From contig NC_034409.1 of NCBI RefSeq assembly GCF_002078875.1, forward strand, positions 13,210,434 through 13,274,433: a DNA stretch of 64,000 nt, read 5' to 3'. The notes under the pieces were generated by a model that was given only the letters and a program-made list of their open reading frames with translations, did no database searches and was not told where the DNA came from. Source of the DNA: Numida meleagris (lineage: Eukaryota > Chordata > Aves > Galliformes > Numididae). Both the position numbers and the translations under genes were made by a program. Numbering within the stretch: position 1 is the first letter of the stretch; each line of letters starts with the position of its first letter. This document shows, in pieces, positions 24,187 to 37,779 of this stretch.

Positions 24187-27100
24187 TGCCCTCAAGATTT
24201 TTATTCAGTTTTCCTTGGGAAGGTATTTTGAATATGTAAAAAAAAATGAGCATCTTCTCTTCTTTATTTGTCAGGAGAGATAAATTTCACAGCATCTATG
24301 GGGGGGAGATGCCATTGATTTAATTGTTGTATTCAGTGTTGAGGCATATGACAAGAACAATAAGGAGTCAAATGCTCAGATGGCTTAAAGCTATTATGAT
24401 GGGAACCACTCAAAACATTGATCCCATAAAATGTAAAACTGAAATACTGACATTTCTTTGCAGATTTCCAGTGCAGGAAGATGAAATATCTAGAGACCAA
24501 TTCAGCTGGTAACAGTGCACCTGTTGGACACATTCAGTAGTATTTAAGAGACTTGTATTTGTTATACTGAAGTATTATTAGTCTGTTTAGCACAACATGT
24601 TGAGATAGTGGGAAGCAGGCAGAAGGACTGAACATGCAAGTCCTTCAGCAAGGAATTGTCATTCTGCTATTGGCAGCAATGGCAGTGACGCAGTTCCTGT
24701 CCTTCTCTACCTGGTGAGGTACCCACAGCTCCGTGCTCATCTCTCTGCTTACCCTCACAGACAAATAGTGCTCACAGACATTGAAGGGAGGCAGCAAGAC
24801 ATCCACTCATTGAGGGGCAGAATTACACAGCTTCCTATGTGAGGGGCTCTGGAAAATCAGGTGAAATTCAGCCAGTGACACGTGACTAAGAAGGCTGCAG
24901 AGAATGAATTGGTGCCCTGCCCAGAGCTGCTCCCTGCTCTATATGGTTCAGCCTTTTACAGCCTCCAGCTGAGTTCAACAAAGCTCTTCAAAGTTTGGTG
25001 GAACCACTGGGAATGCTGTGTCTGGATGGCACTAGGAACCTAGTCTAATATCCACTGTCATTTTGCTATTGCTCTTTCCAATCAGAAATAACTGCTTTGA
25101 GTAAAAACAAACAAAAAAATAAATAAAGATGGTTCTTTCAGTCTTTATTTGCTATACACTCGAATTTGCTTCTGATAAGCAAATATTAATCTTTTGCTTT
25201 TGTATAATACGCAGGAACTAAGAACAGTCTTTTCTTGATCACTTCTCTCTATATTTGAATAATTGCAGCAGACCTTTTTTTCTTCTTTGTGAAAGTTACT
25301 AAGGAGGGTTGGGGCAGGGTTTACCATCTTTTGGTATAGGTATAGGTTTATTTTAAACCAAAATGTTTTAAATGTCAACAATTTTGTTTTATCAGGCACT
25401 GCGCAAAATACAGGAGCACCAAGGGGAGGTTCAGCAACCTTGTCATGCAAGAGGAACTATTTAAACAGCACTTTCATCAGGGAACAAGGGCATACACACT
25501 GAGAAGAGGATCCATCCACAGCATTCTTAAAGGAAGCTTCTAAACCTCTCTGTGCTCCTAAACGCAACTTCTGTGTGCAGCATGAAACCTGGCAAACAAC
25601 TTCATTTTCGAGTCCTTTTCCTGCGCTGTCCACTTCAGCCATGGTTCTGGAGCTGATGGCACATAAGCTCTGCCAGCGTAAGCTGCCAGGTCTGTTGCGA
25701 GGTTTCAGGTACGGCACATGACTGTCTCTTACAGGGACGTTTAGCATGGCAAAGCTTGGGTGCACCCCAGCATTCACTATAGAGCAGCTGGGGTTTCTCC
25801 TTGCTCCTCAAAGGTAGATGCTAAGAACACCATAACTTGATATGGCTGGACTGTGGTCTGCTGGTCATGGACAGGTTCTGTGGTGTCTGCAAAAAGTGGC
25901 AGAGAAAAGCAAGTCTATTGTTGGTCTGTCAAAGCTTGCTACACCAGCTCTGTGCCTTCCTGGGGAAATTTTGATGGTTCTGCAGGCTGGAAATGATGGG
26001 GGTTTTTTGTATGGCTCTGCTTGGGGCCCGGTGGCTGTTCTGGTGCAGCACTGCCAGAAAAAATGGTCTCAAGAACATGCTTCACTCTTCTAGCCCTAGC
26101 AGTCTGCACAGGCAGCAAAGAGTACAGATTCTCAAGCAAAATGTGTGAGAGACAGAAGGGAGCCAGCCAGCTCTGCAGGTGCAAAGAAGACGGGAGGTGT
26201 AACTACTGAACAACAAGGTGGGTTGAACGGCACAGCTCCTTCCCATGTCGGCCAGACTGCAGAGGTGCTGGTATGTGTCAGATAAACATCTTCAGCTGAG
26301 TTGAGCAACATCATTTATTCATAAATGTCTCATGAGAAAGAAAGGCACACCATGTTCAGTCTTTCATGCAGCTGATCTGATTTGCAAAGGATCTGTAACT
26401 TACAGGTTAGCAAACAACCGCTTTCGTACTTGGAGAGAAGTGGACAAATGGTTCCGCTTAACCTCCCGCAGAGAAGATTGTGAACCCAGACACCACACTG
26501 TCTCTTCAGTTACTTTTAACAACAATGTATGTTTATAATTTTGCAGAAAGTACAGCAAAAGCATAAAAATTTAGATGTTTTCCCTTAAAAATGCAATTCC
26601 ACAGAACAGTTTTAAAAGATTACATCAATTTCAATTACATTTGAAAGGAAAATTTCTAAAAACTCAAGACTGGGAGAGAATCTTACCTTTAATTATAATT
26701 ATCTCTGCTAGAAATTTATGTTTTGTTTACTATTTTTATTTCATTTTGTGAAAACACGGCAGCTCAATAAGGTCATATCAGTGTTTATGAACTGAGTTCT
26801 TCTGTGATTTCAAAATTTTGACTTTTGTTACCACTGGGCACAAAAATCCATCCCATTGTCAGCACTGACTTTGGTGGTGGGGGAAACTCTGTTCACTCAC
26901 AGTGAGACCCAAGGAGTACTTAGAGATTGTGGAAAGGTCAGGAGAAGGTGATATGATGGGACTTCACTGATTCCTTGTCTTGTATCCAATATTCTTGGGA
27001 GAAAGCAGAAGGAGATGAAAATCCAAGTGAGCTCTGTACAAAAGAGCTGACTACAAACAATTGAAAGTGATTTGTAGAGAGGTCTTTAATTCCAAGTCTG

Positions 27101-30100
27101 TCTGATTTATAGAAGAGTCAGGATTTAATTATACTTGTTGCAAAGCTTTCCCAACATTCTTAAGATGAGTGAGCACATACCTAAAGCAGCAAACTCTGCA
27201 AACCACTGATGTTAATTTCTCTTTATAGATCTTGGAAAAAATGGAAATGTTGTTTGAAGATCACGTGGCATTTTTTAATCATGCTAAATGGATGGCCAGT
27301 GTAATTGTAGGTCAGTCAGTCAATGTTACAGTAATTCCCAGTAAAATAATGGGAAATGTTTTTTTTGTCAGATTTGTGTGTCATAGGGAGAATTCCATAC
27401 AGTGTTCAACCTCCTATTGTGTGGCATTTTGATTTAAAAATGAATGCTATCCAACACCAATAGTGCAGGTGCTAAGTGGATTAAAAAGTAACTGATATAT
27501 TTTATGGGGTAACTGTTAAAGAAAATGTTTAATGGGAGGAGGTGTTGTTGTAGTGATGAGTTCCTAGCCCAGTGCTATTCTTTTGTTTGTTTGTTTATAA
27601 AAGAGGAACTGGCTAATGCCATTGCCAAAATTCTAGTGCAATGGTAAATCATGATAAGAACTTACACAAAGTAATTCGAACCACTTCATAAACTGAACAC
27701 ATATTGCAGGGAAAACAATACAAAATAATAATAATTTTAAAAAGCCTAGAAAACATCCTACTGCAGATTCTCACTGACTTAGACGGAGATTGAGTTTCAT
27801 ATGACATGTTTAACAGAATATGACAAGGCTAACACATCCATGAGCACAAATTGCAGTTCTGCCTGTGGAGACTGGAGCATTCCATTAGGATAAACAGGAC
27901 TGAAAATATTCGTAGGTCACAACAGATGAATCATCTGACTGCAGGCAGCACCTGTGACAACACTGCACTGGGAAGCAAGAAAAGTTTAGCCTCACTGCAG
28001 ATGGAGCCCTGGGCCTGAGCAGGTCTGATAATGTCTATGGTGTTAGCAGACATCTGAGTGGACCTGGGCCGGATGCTTACCTTTTTTTTTCATTCATTCT
28101 GAACTTCCTAGTCAATTTTTCTTCTGCTTCTCAAGTCAAAAGATCATTGATAAATTGACAAAGGATCAGAAACAAGACAGGAGAGTAATCAGCAATCTGG
28201 GAAATGCATATAATGGTGATTAGGGATCTCTGGCTGTTTGGCTTTTTGAAAGAGTAAGAAGTAAGTTGATCAGGGTCTTTAGGTACATATGTGGGAAGCA
28301 GAAGGCATCTTCTACGTTGCAGCTCTGTCATCTGTCAGACAAAGTTATAGCAAAATGTAATACGTGGAAGCCAAGTCTAGACACATAATAATTATTATTT
28401 GATAACCTAAATCTTCTTAGGAGTCTTCTTAGGAGACTTTCCCTGGACATTTTTTTGAACAAGTAAATCTGCAAAACAGACCTAATATTCCACCTCCATT
28501 TCAAAGCCCTCATCTAGGTTCTGATGAGTTACTGTCCTTGGCTCTGGGGCCCCCAGGCAAGGCACAGCAAGGAACGCTACTAAGGAAGTAACTACAGTAT
28601 TTTTTACTCAGAATTATTTTCCTTTATGAATTGCAGTGCTTGAAACTGCCACATCCTGAAGGCAGTTTCTGTGTGCTGGGTCTCCCCAAGACCAGCCATG
28701 CCAGCACTTTTCCTCTCCTTGGATGGGGCATTTCCTGTGATGGTGGCAAGGACAGAGGTTCTCGGTTGCCGCTGGCTTCTGCTCTTTGTGGTCTTTGTGC
28801 AGAGAGACAGCCTTCATGGCCCCACACTAAAATCCTGCCTGGTATGGCAGGCACATGTGATGCTGGTGGCCCTTGGCCTTGTTCCCCCTTCTCAGTCCTG
28901 GTGGCTGGTGAGGACCAAGCCAACACCGTCAGTCAGGTCCTCTGGCCTATGGTGACTTCTGCAGGACTTTGTTTAAACAAAATGGGATTTCTTGCTTGAC
29001 ACAGAAAGCCCCCAGACTGTCAGATATTTTCCTAAACACAAGTCCTAAAGACCAACTGCAAGTTTATGGCGTGGAGGCAGGAAGTTCTGGGTAACTGGTA
29101 ATGACCTGTGTTTTGCTGAAGAGTCTATTACATTCAGTTCTCTGAAAAGATATATTATGAATCAAAAATCAATTCAAAAGCTGAGAAGTTCATTTTGAGA
29201 AATAGTACTGGGGGAAAAAAAAAACAACAACCAGAAATGTTCTGTTCCAATATTTTCAAAATGAAATGGTCTTGTTTTTCTTATCTAACACTGCTTCATT
29301 CTAACATTGATCTAAGTTTAGTGTTAATAAATGGTAGAAATATGTGAAAAGGGAACAATATATCCGACTGGATATTAGTTTTCTCTAATTTATTTTCAGT
29401 TTGGCCACCAAACAGAAAAATCAATTATTCTTACAACTCTATTCACTATAAATAAGTGCTTCTCTTCCAACACACTGCTTTCCACAGCTTTCTCCTTTTT
29501 CATGGAGACCTATGTTTGCCAGATACAGTAATTTGTGGTTTTCTCCAGATGATATCTTTTTATATTTTCATTCACATAAGTTCCCATTCGTCTTTTCTAC
29601 TGTTAGTGGTGCTTACAACTAGTTAGCCTCTACTACAAGTTTCATTAACATAATGTTTATTGCCTCCTTCAGCTAATGAAGCTATTAATTAAAATTGTAT
29701 CTAACAAGAACCCACAGGGTATGTGTACTAAATATTGCTCAGACATGGTTAAATATTTATTTTGATTATTTTTATTGTCTTCCAAAAGGTTTTCATAACA
29801 CTTTGTACTAAGCCCAATCAAGCCACTTGGCATATTTTGAACAAGATATTACAAAGTACAATATCATGTCCTTCTGTGAAATCAGAATGCGATCTCCCTT
29901 CCCTAATAATGTCCTGTAACTGGAAAAATTTGTGTTTGATAAAACTTACACTGTGTTAACTCTTATGGTTTATTGCTCATTGGTTTCATTAGTCTCTTCA
30001 TTATAGTGGTTATGTCCATTAATTTTCCCCATTATTGTATGCACGCTTACTTCATGCAAGGAGTGTGTGTTATTGCCAATTTCCCACTGTGAAACTCTTG

Positions 30101-33100
30101 ATACTTTTTTCAGAGCTATTAAAGTGTTGGCTCTACTCAACAGCTCTTTACCTCTGTGTCACCATTGAAATGAAAAATTGTTTTAGAGACATTTCTGAGC
30201 CAAAGATTATTTCAGCAGTACACACGAAATAAACATTTATTCAAATGACAGCCTGGAGCTAAAAACAAGGAGACATTTCGGAACTCTGTTAGCAGCAGGA
30301 GAAAGACCAAGGGACTACAAAAAGCGGTGTTTTGCTTATCAGAGGAAAGGACAATTTATAACAGATGACACCAGGGCTGAAATCTTTGTTTTTCTTCACT
30401 ACGCCTATCAAATTTGCTTATATGGTTAAGATCATTAACATTGTTATAAAGAGTCCAGATGTAGAATAGGAATAGGTTGGATACCACACAGAGTTTGCTG
30501 AGCAGGGGAGCTCATGGAAATTGCTGAGGAAATTTTAAATCTTTCAGGCAGAAGACTGAGGCAATATTGTGGTGTCCACGGGGGATAAGAAGTTTTAGAT
30601 TAGAAAGATTAGAAAAATACAAATACAATGTCTACGTTTAGAAAAGGGTAAGGGAAGAATGTAAACACAGAACTGAAGGAGCTACAGATTCATCTGCCAA
30701 GCATTAACTTCTAGAAAAACATAGAAATAACCTCTTTTTGTCTTAATGAATACAATAGAACAGGGATAAGTAACACCTAACATGGATATATTGAGGAATA
30801 ATCATTTTAATTTATTCTGTTCTATTATGGGATAACAGGACTTCTGAATAAAGACAAAGATATAGGTGGCCTCTAACTTGGTGGATTTTGAGGCTTTTCA
30901 TACCCTCTTATGTAATATTTTCATAACCTGATGAGGAAAATGTATTTCAGGTAAAGCTACTGGAAGGTTTGTGCACAAATAGGTGGCAAGGAGCACTTAA
31001 ACCAGTAGCTACTCCTAGCTCACTGAAATACTCGAAGTGTGTGTCTTCAGCAGTTCCACAGAAGTCTGTCTTGTGTTTGGCATCATTCAATATTGTTATA
31101 AATGTCTTGAACAATGAAATAGGTTATATGCTTATTAGTTCATTAGATTGTATTAACCTAAGTGAGCTGCAAGCACTCTGGAGATTTAAGTGGCTAAGTA
31201 CATAAGCATGATGCTGTGCACAGGTTCCTATAACCTGCTTGTCATCCACGCTAATTAAGCACATTAACATCTTGCTAATGTGACTATATTGCTTTCAGTA
31301 GCTGTGATATCCCTGAATGGCACTGCATTATACTATAGAGATACTCAGTATGAAATAAATTCCATGCTTTTCCCATTTAATCTCCTTCCCCAGTTTTTGT
31401 TCGGGTCACAGTTCTGGTTTACTGGCAGGTAAACTTATGTTTATCCGTTTCACCATAACTCCATCTGGAAACATAGTAGACATAGTTGCATCATGTTGTG
31501 TAGTGCCAGGGTGAATGCTTGCTCTAGGCTACAATATCATCTTGTGCAGCATGATAATCACTCTCTGCAGCTCCCAAGCTTTCCTTGCAGATTTGAGTAT
31601 TGATCAGGGCGCGTGCATCAGAAAGGTCTGCTGTGTTCCTGATGTCTACACTAGAAGAGTGGCAATTTTCTTGCTTTTCCCAAAAATATATGAGATTGTG
31701 GGCATCTACAACTGAAGCAGATCAATGCCAAGAAGTTAATAACACCTACTTGTGCTTCATTATTGTATAGTTATTAAATTAGGAACAAGCAGAATCACTA
31801 TGCAGCACACTAACTGGCTTGCCACTCAGGTAAAGTCACTGGGCTGCTTCAGCCCTACTGGAATTTAAATTCTGGAGATCAGAAGGTTTTTCTGTTACAT
31901 TCTGAATGATCTGTTGTTTAGCATTCCAAGAAGAAATATTTGGAAATATAGGAAATATATATCTGGATGGATTCAAATGTTAAACAAATTAATATATTAT
32001 TTTTTCTGGTGTGAATTAAAATATTTTTAATCATTCTTCTCTGCCTGAGAACATCATAGGTCACATCCTGATTGCACTAGTGTTACCTTGTTAAGGGCCG
32101 AGAGGGTACTTCAGTGCTAACAGATATTCTTTTTGAAAGTTTCCTTACTGTTACATTTAGCATCATATAGCCTTCAGTTAAATGGCTCCTGGGAGTAAAG
32201 TTGCAGCCACCTACACGATGCTTGGGGTCTGGAAAGAAAACCGTAAATGCATCTTGGTGGCAGAAGAGTTTTTTGTGCGTACCTTGAACTAGGCTGGTCC
32301 AGAGAAATGTATTTCTTCCTCCATGTGAATTCCAGCCTAGGAAACATACCTTAACTAAAATTTATTATAGGAAAAACATGTATAGAAACCAGCCTTAACT
32401 GCACAGTTGTCTTTGAAGATGTACAGGATATAGCCTGCAGCATGGTATTTCACAGTGCCTTTAGTATTGAAGCTACTGACCCTCTGGCAAACAGCTGCCA
32501 CAGCAAGAGAGGCAAAATTTCCATCGTTGCTGGAGAAGTCTCTGATGGTGTGTGTGAACGGCACAACACAGCAAGCCACCTGAAAGCTCTGTCTGAGCTA
32601 ATTAGCAGCGCTGACAAGCAGGATGTGCTAGCAAGGCAGAGCACTGCACGGTGAGAGAGCGACCTGACTTGCTCGTAGCCCTTTATAGCAAGACACCGTG
32701 CTGGGCAGTGCTGCACATTCTCAGCATTGTAGGAGAGCTTAGAAAGACAAAAGAAGAAGCACTTCTTGATGGGCTACAATGGGAGAGTTTAGAACCTGAT
32801 AGATTTTGGGAGAATAAAGTGTTTTATTTTCACCACAAGGTGTTTCAGAGCAGTTCTGCAACTCCTCCAAGTAGCACAGGCTGTGGGAAGGAAGCTGAGC
32901 TGTGTCAGAGGGTGCTTTTTTCCTTCTTCACCCTGTATGCCAGTAACTACCAAAGAGTCCCGCTTTCCCTGTTCTTACTTCAGCACATTCATTTATACTC
33001 CATGTCTTTTGCTGCCAGTGTGAACCCTGCAACTTAACCCCTTTCCCACCCTTGTTGTTCCTTCACAGGCTGGTGGGACCTTTTCTTCCTTTCAATCTCT

Positions 33101-33719
33101 GCTTCACATACAACCTAGGCACTTCTCACCTTCTTCACATCCGTTGAATCACTGCAGCCTCCAGTCCCTGTCTGACTACATCTCCTGTCAGCTCCCTCTG
33201 TCTGTTGAAGAGGACTTCTTTCACTCACAGCCAATTCTTTCAGTACAGAACCAGCTTTGGGATAGGCGACCCCCTAACAATTACATTCCCTATCCAGATT
33301 ATGGGATATCTAGTCCTGCATCCTGAAGGGGATGCAGCTCCAGCATGGCCATGATTCATGGATGCCCTACAGGACCCCCTCTGTTATCACTAACAGGAGC
33401 AGGATTAAATTCATGGAAAGTGGGGAAAATATTCTAAGTTACCTGCTCTCTAATTTTAAGGTAGACCTATGTTGGACCATTTCAGATCAAATCTGTTATG
33501 GCAATGGCAGTTTCCCTGACACTGATAGCAGTAATTCCAGCCAGCCCTCTGCTGTGTCTCTCCCACGGCTGCAAACACTACAGAAATAGAAAGAAATGCT
33601 GCTCCCCACTCCCTGAGAAGGAACATTTCACCAGCACAGCCGGGCCCCTGGAGGGATGGAAGACAAAATGTGCAGAAGCAGTAATAAAAAAGACATAATG
33701 TGAAAGTTAATGCTTCTTG
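24187..33719. other. Gene-free intergenic sequence
   Basis: Mostly AT-rich DNA without recognisable genes, LTRs or CR1 tails. A 12-bp perfect tandem (tcttcttaggag at 28412 and 28424) is present. Overlapping frames of about 67-122 codons on both strands at 28614-28999 coincide with a more GC-rich segment but show no domain or splice structure. Confidence 0.55.
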
Positions 33720-33870
33720 ATCGACAGCAGAGGCTCGACAGTGGCGAGACTGCAGGTTGCCATGGCGACAGGGCCGCCCGCTGGGCCTACTGCTCCACTC
33801 CGCAGGCCCACTCTGCTGCTCGGGGTTGTCACCAGCCACTGCCATGGTTGGTTCTGCACCACAGACAGTG
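33720..33870. promoter_or_regulatory. Small CpG-rich patch with an RFX-type X-box
   Basis: In a region where CpG is otherwise rare, about eight CpGs fall within some 115 bases. At 33756-33769 lies GTTGCCATGGCGAC, an inverted repeat (GTTGCC, AT spacer, GGCGAC) one base away from an ideal RFX-family X-box, the element bound by RFX factors in ciliary and neural promoters. No exon or start codon of a known gene is attached to it. It could be a distal enhancer, the promoter of an unannotated noncoding transcript, or the remnant of a GC-rich repeat. Confidence 0.4.
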
Positions 33871-33944
33871 TGGGATGCGTGTTTTGAAGTGTTACCAGCA
33901 CTGGCACCCAGTCAAGATATAATCAAGCCCCACAAATGCTTAGG

Positions 33945-34772
33945 GTAGCATGGTTCAAAGGGACCTAGACAAGCTTGAGAGGTGGGCCCATGAAAACTTA
34001 GTGAGGTTCAACAAAGCAAAGTGCAAGGTCTTGCACTGGAGTCAGGGAATCCCAGTATGTATACGGACTGGAAGAACTTGTTGAGAGTAGCCCTGTGGAG
34101 AAGGTCTTGGAGGTCCTGGTAGACGAAAGACTTAACATGAGCCAGCAGTATCCTGGGCTGCATCAAGAGAGTGGTGGTCACCAGGGAGACAGAGGTGATT
34201 GTCTTCCTCTGCTCTGCCCTTGTGAGGCCCCATCTGGAGTACTGCATCCAGGCTGGGGGCCCCAGTGCAGGAAGGATGTGGAGCTGTTGGGGTGGGTCCA
34301 GAAGAGGGCCACGAAGATGACTGGAGGGCTGGAGTATCTCTCCTATGAAGACAGGCTGAGGAAGATGGGCTTGTTCACTCTGGAGAAGAAAAGGCTGTGG
34401 GGAGACCTCACTGTAGCCTTTCAGTATTTAAAGGGAGATTATAAGCAGGAGGGAAATCAAATTTTTACAGGAATAGATAGTAATAGGACAAGGGGGAATG
34501 GTTTTAAACTAAAGGAGAGGAGACTGAGATAAGATGTCATGGGGAAATTTTTCACAGAGTGTGGTGAAAAGCTGGAACAGGCTGCTCGGAGAAGCTGAGG
34601 ATCCCCTGTTCCTGGAGGTGTTCAAGGCCAGGTTGGAAGGGGTCCTGGACAATCTGATCTAGTGCTTCATCTAGAGGTTGGCAACCCTGCCTGTGGCAGG
34701 AGGATTGGAACTAGATCTTTGAGGTCCTTTCCAACTTAAGCAATTCTATAATTCTGATTCTGTGATTCTATG
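33945..34772 (+). repeat. CR1 LINE, 5'-truncated, sense
   Basis: About 830 bp ending in CR1 terminal octamers: attctata (34743), a shortened attctg, attctgtg (34757) and attctatg (34765-34772). The text 'gtgaggttcaacaaagcaaa' with 'gtgcaaggtcttgcactgga' is the end of the CR1 reverse-transcriptase ORF, and 'ctcctatgaagacaggctga' plus 'tggagaagaaaaggctgtgg' are the following C-terminal and 3' regions. A plus-strand open frame of 145 codons (34095-34532) runs through several frames of the original ORF2 and is not an intact product. Inactive. Confidence 0.93.
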
Positions 34773-36974
34773 TGCATTTCATCCCAGATGAGCCCCCTGG
34801 TCCAGTGACAGCATCCATCTGTAGTTCTTACGTATCATATCAAAAGTTCTCCCTGGCACAAAATGCAGTCCTTCCACTAAGTGCTCCAGACACATAAAAT
34901 GCCTCAGCTTCTCTACCACTGCTCTGCCATGGGAAATACTTAGCTACATACAAATAGAGATGCTGCAAGTAGTTTATTGGTGACAGAAAGCAAAAAAAAA
35001 TCCTTTATTTTTTGCTTTGTGTAATGATCTATACACATAAAAATCAGCACATTTTGATTTGATAAAATGGTTACAAGTATGGTCTACAAAGACTGTATAA
35101 ATTCTCTTTAAGCTTTGTAATCACACACACACATGCGTTTCTAAAATTAGAATTATTGTTGTAAAATCCGGTACTCAATGGGGTGTGCCAAAAAAAGAGC
35201 TGTCCATGCCATGTGATTCACATTCCCTTTGTTGTGTGTTGCACGCTCATTTGCTAATTTGTAAACAGGATCCTGCCTTATTTGGTGTGTGACACTGTGT
35301 CTGCTGTCAAGAAAGATCACGTTGATGAGAATCCTGCTTCACCTTTTGAAGAAGCTTTTGGTGAAAAGCCTGGCTAAAGTAATTTAAGACTTTTTTTAGA
35401 TGAAACTAGATGGCAGCTACAGAGCTGGGACCAGATAATTTCCAGGGAGAAAAAATACTGAAAGTATGAACAGGGTTGTTGGAGAGAAAGGATAATCTTC
35501 TGAAGATTAAGATGATGAATGCTGTTGCGAAGAGCTTGAGACTATCCCTGCTCCTGCCACAGACAGGATGTGTGCATTGGCAGGCAAGAAGCTTAAAGCC
35601 TTTTGTAGATGTGCAGCAGCTCAGTGTGGCTCCTACTGAGGCCTCGTTTGGAGAAGTGCTACAAACAAAATCCATGGGAGCTCTGCTTTGAGAAATGAAT
35701 TCTCAGCTGTCTTTTACCTTAACTGTTCTGTCCCAAATACACCAGCATCCTAAGCATCCTATCTCATAGAGACACGATGTTTTCCAAGACTGCAAAGCAC
35801 CCATATAATTGTGGTAAGAACCATAAAAAGCATCCTAAGCCTGTCTGCAGTCACAAACACCACGTGCAGAAAAGCAAATCTGGGCTGCACATTGAGCGAG
35901 GAGAGAAAAAAAACTCAGGAGCGGCTTCTCATCAAGTAGTGACTGCCAGTGCTGTGAAACAAATGAGCAAGGATGACGGCAGAAAAGCAATTATGTTATT
36001 ATAAAGTATATCATAGTAAACAAATACAAAAGAACCAATTAAGGATTGCACAGATAATCTTTTTCCTGGGTTTTCTTAACCTTTGGTTTTGAATCTTGAT
36101 CAAGCTCTTCTGCAGTTGTGTTCATGTTTCCAGTTGTCATGTACAAAAACACAAGCACTATTTCTTCGTGTGACAGAATATTGATATCACTGGCTTAACT
36201 ATCTTGGAAGGAACTTTTGAATCCAACATAGAGGCTTCTGCTGTTCAAACTCCTGAAGTAACTGATGAAAGATTTACAATTTATTATTATATAGAGATCA
36301 ACTAGAAGATGAGACTAGAAGGGGATGGGAATGAATTTCACAGAAATTTCTAATACTAAACCATAGTGGGGATTCAAAGTTCCAGCAAGGAACACACTTG
36401 GAGTGACTCAGGTGCCTCCAGAATAGTATCTGGTACTATGTTACCATTCAGATGCACTAAACTGAAGGACCAGTGGGTATCATTTAGAGTCCATGTGAAA
36501 TCTATGCCTTTTTGGTGCTAGAGACCAGAGAAGGGCACTCTGATGTCCTAGGACACCCAGGACGGTCACTGCCTGGACACGCAATCTTACCTCCTTTCCC
36601 ACTCTAACACACAGCATGTCAGCACAGTCCTAGCTTCTTCCCCTGCTTCCTGCCCAGACAGGCTCCCAAGTTTCCCTCCCTACTCTCATCTGATTCTCTT
36701 TCTCCAACTTCTCCTCCAGTCTCAGCATTTCCACCTCCCACTTCCTCTCATCCATTTATTCTACAGAGCATCTTGTCTCCTCTCCTGGCTTCTTCCCAGC
36801 TCTGTATCTCTCCCTTCTGCCATGCTGATTCCAGGTTTCACCTTTGTGCGCACACACAGGCCAACTATCCCCAACCCTTTCATTCCACTCACACTCTTCA
36901 CTACCTCCTTTCTCTTGGAGCTCTTAGAACTCCTTGCCCAGCCCCCTCTGACCTCCATCTCTGAACTGTTTGCC
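34773..36974. other. Gene-free stretch with a pyrimidine-rich tract
   Basis: A (CA)6 microsatellite lies at 35122-35133. From about 36590 to 36975 the plus strand is strongly biased to C and T (runs such as cctccctactctcatctg), a strand asymmetry that bears no recognisable gene. Open frames at 35406-36004 have no recognised domain. Confidence 0.55.
35122..35133. repeat. (CA)6 microsatellite
   Basis: Short dinucleotide repeat. Confidence 0.9.
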
Positions 36975-37325
36975 CTAGAATCATAGAATCATTAAAGTCG
37001 GAAAAGACCACTAAGATTTTCTAGTCCAACCATCAACCCATCCCCACCATGCCCACTAAACCAAGTGCCTCAGTGCCACAGCTACCTTTTTTTCAATCAC
37101 CTCTAGGGACGGTGACTCAACCACCTCTCTGGGCAGCCTGTGCCAGTGCCTCACCACTCTTTCTGAGAAGAATTTTTCACCTCCCTGACCCTGCTGACCA
37201 CATTATTTCTGATACAAGTCAGGATGCCATTGGACTTCTTGGCCACCTGGGCACGCTGCTGGCTTATGTTCAACCAGCTGTCAGCTAACTGCCCCATGGT
37301 CCTTCTATTCCATGCAGCTTTCCAT
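36975..37325 (-). repeat. CR1 LINE 3' region with internal deletion, antisense
   Basis: Begins with reverse-complement octamers (ctagaat, catagaat), followed by 'ctagtccaaccatcaaccc' and 'cctctctgggcagcctgtgc' as in other CR1 ends. At about 37185 the text jumps to a block normally several hundred bases further inside the element ('gccattggacttcttggcca', 'cctgggcacgctgctggctt'), which indicates an internal deletion in this copy. It lies about 950 bases upstream of the LHFPL3 CpG island. Confidence 0.9.
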
Positions 37326-37779
37326 GGACAACCTCAGGCCTGGCTCTAATCCCCTCCACCTCCCAATGGCTCCTTACAGCAGCAGGATGCCAGGTGCCCT
37401 CTGCTGTGTCCTGGGGCCCAGCTAACCTTGGCCTGCACAAGCACTGAGAAGGGGAAAGATCTTCCTGCGGTGTAAGGCTGGAAAGCTCAGCTGTCTCTCC
37501 AAGGCATCATCTGAACAGTCTGGTCACACACAGCCCATACTTTTTCCAACTTGCCCACTTTTTCCACCGATTGTCTGAGAAGTCAAACTTTGTCTGAAGC
37601 AGCAGCAAAACTGTACTAGGTGATGGGAACAATTCCCACCCTTCGAGGACTGATCAGCACTAATATTTAATTGCGTGCAGCCCTCTGCCGGCTCCGGGCC
37701 CGCACAGCCCTGCTCAGCCGCTCCCTGCGTCCCTGCCGCTCCAGCTGCAGCGCCTCTTGGGAGGGAGCAATCTTCAAAG
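37326..37779. other. Upstream flank of LHFPL3
   Basis: GC content rises towards the gene, with scattered CpGs from about 37680. No exon recognised. This part may hold upstream promoter sequence. Confidence 0.5.

Noticed and set aside
23768..24283. 171-codon plus-strand open frame
   Set aside because: Composition is that of AT-rich noncoding DNA (Ile, Leu, Lys, Phe rich) and no domain is visible; the more structured signal there is in another frame and is itself weak.
28614..28999. Overlapping frames of about 67-122 codons on both strands
   Set aside because: Open on both strands at once because of base composition; no domain or splice signals.
34095..34532. 145-codon plus-strand frame
   Set aside because: Lies inside a CR1 element and joins fragments of different original frames; not a host gene.
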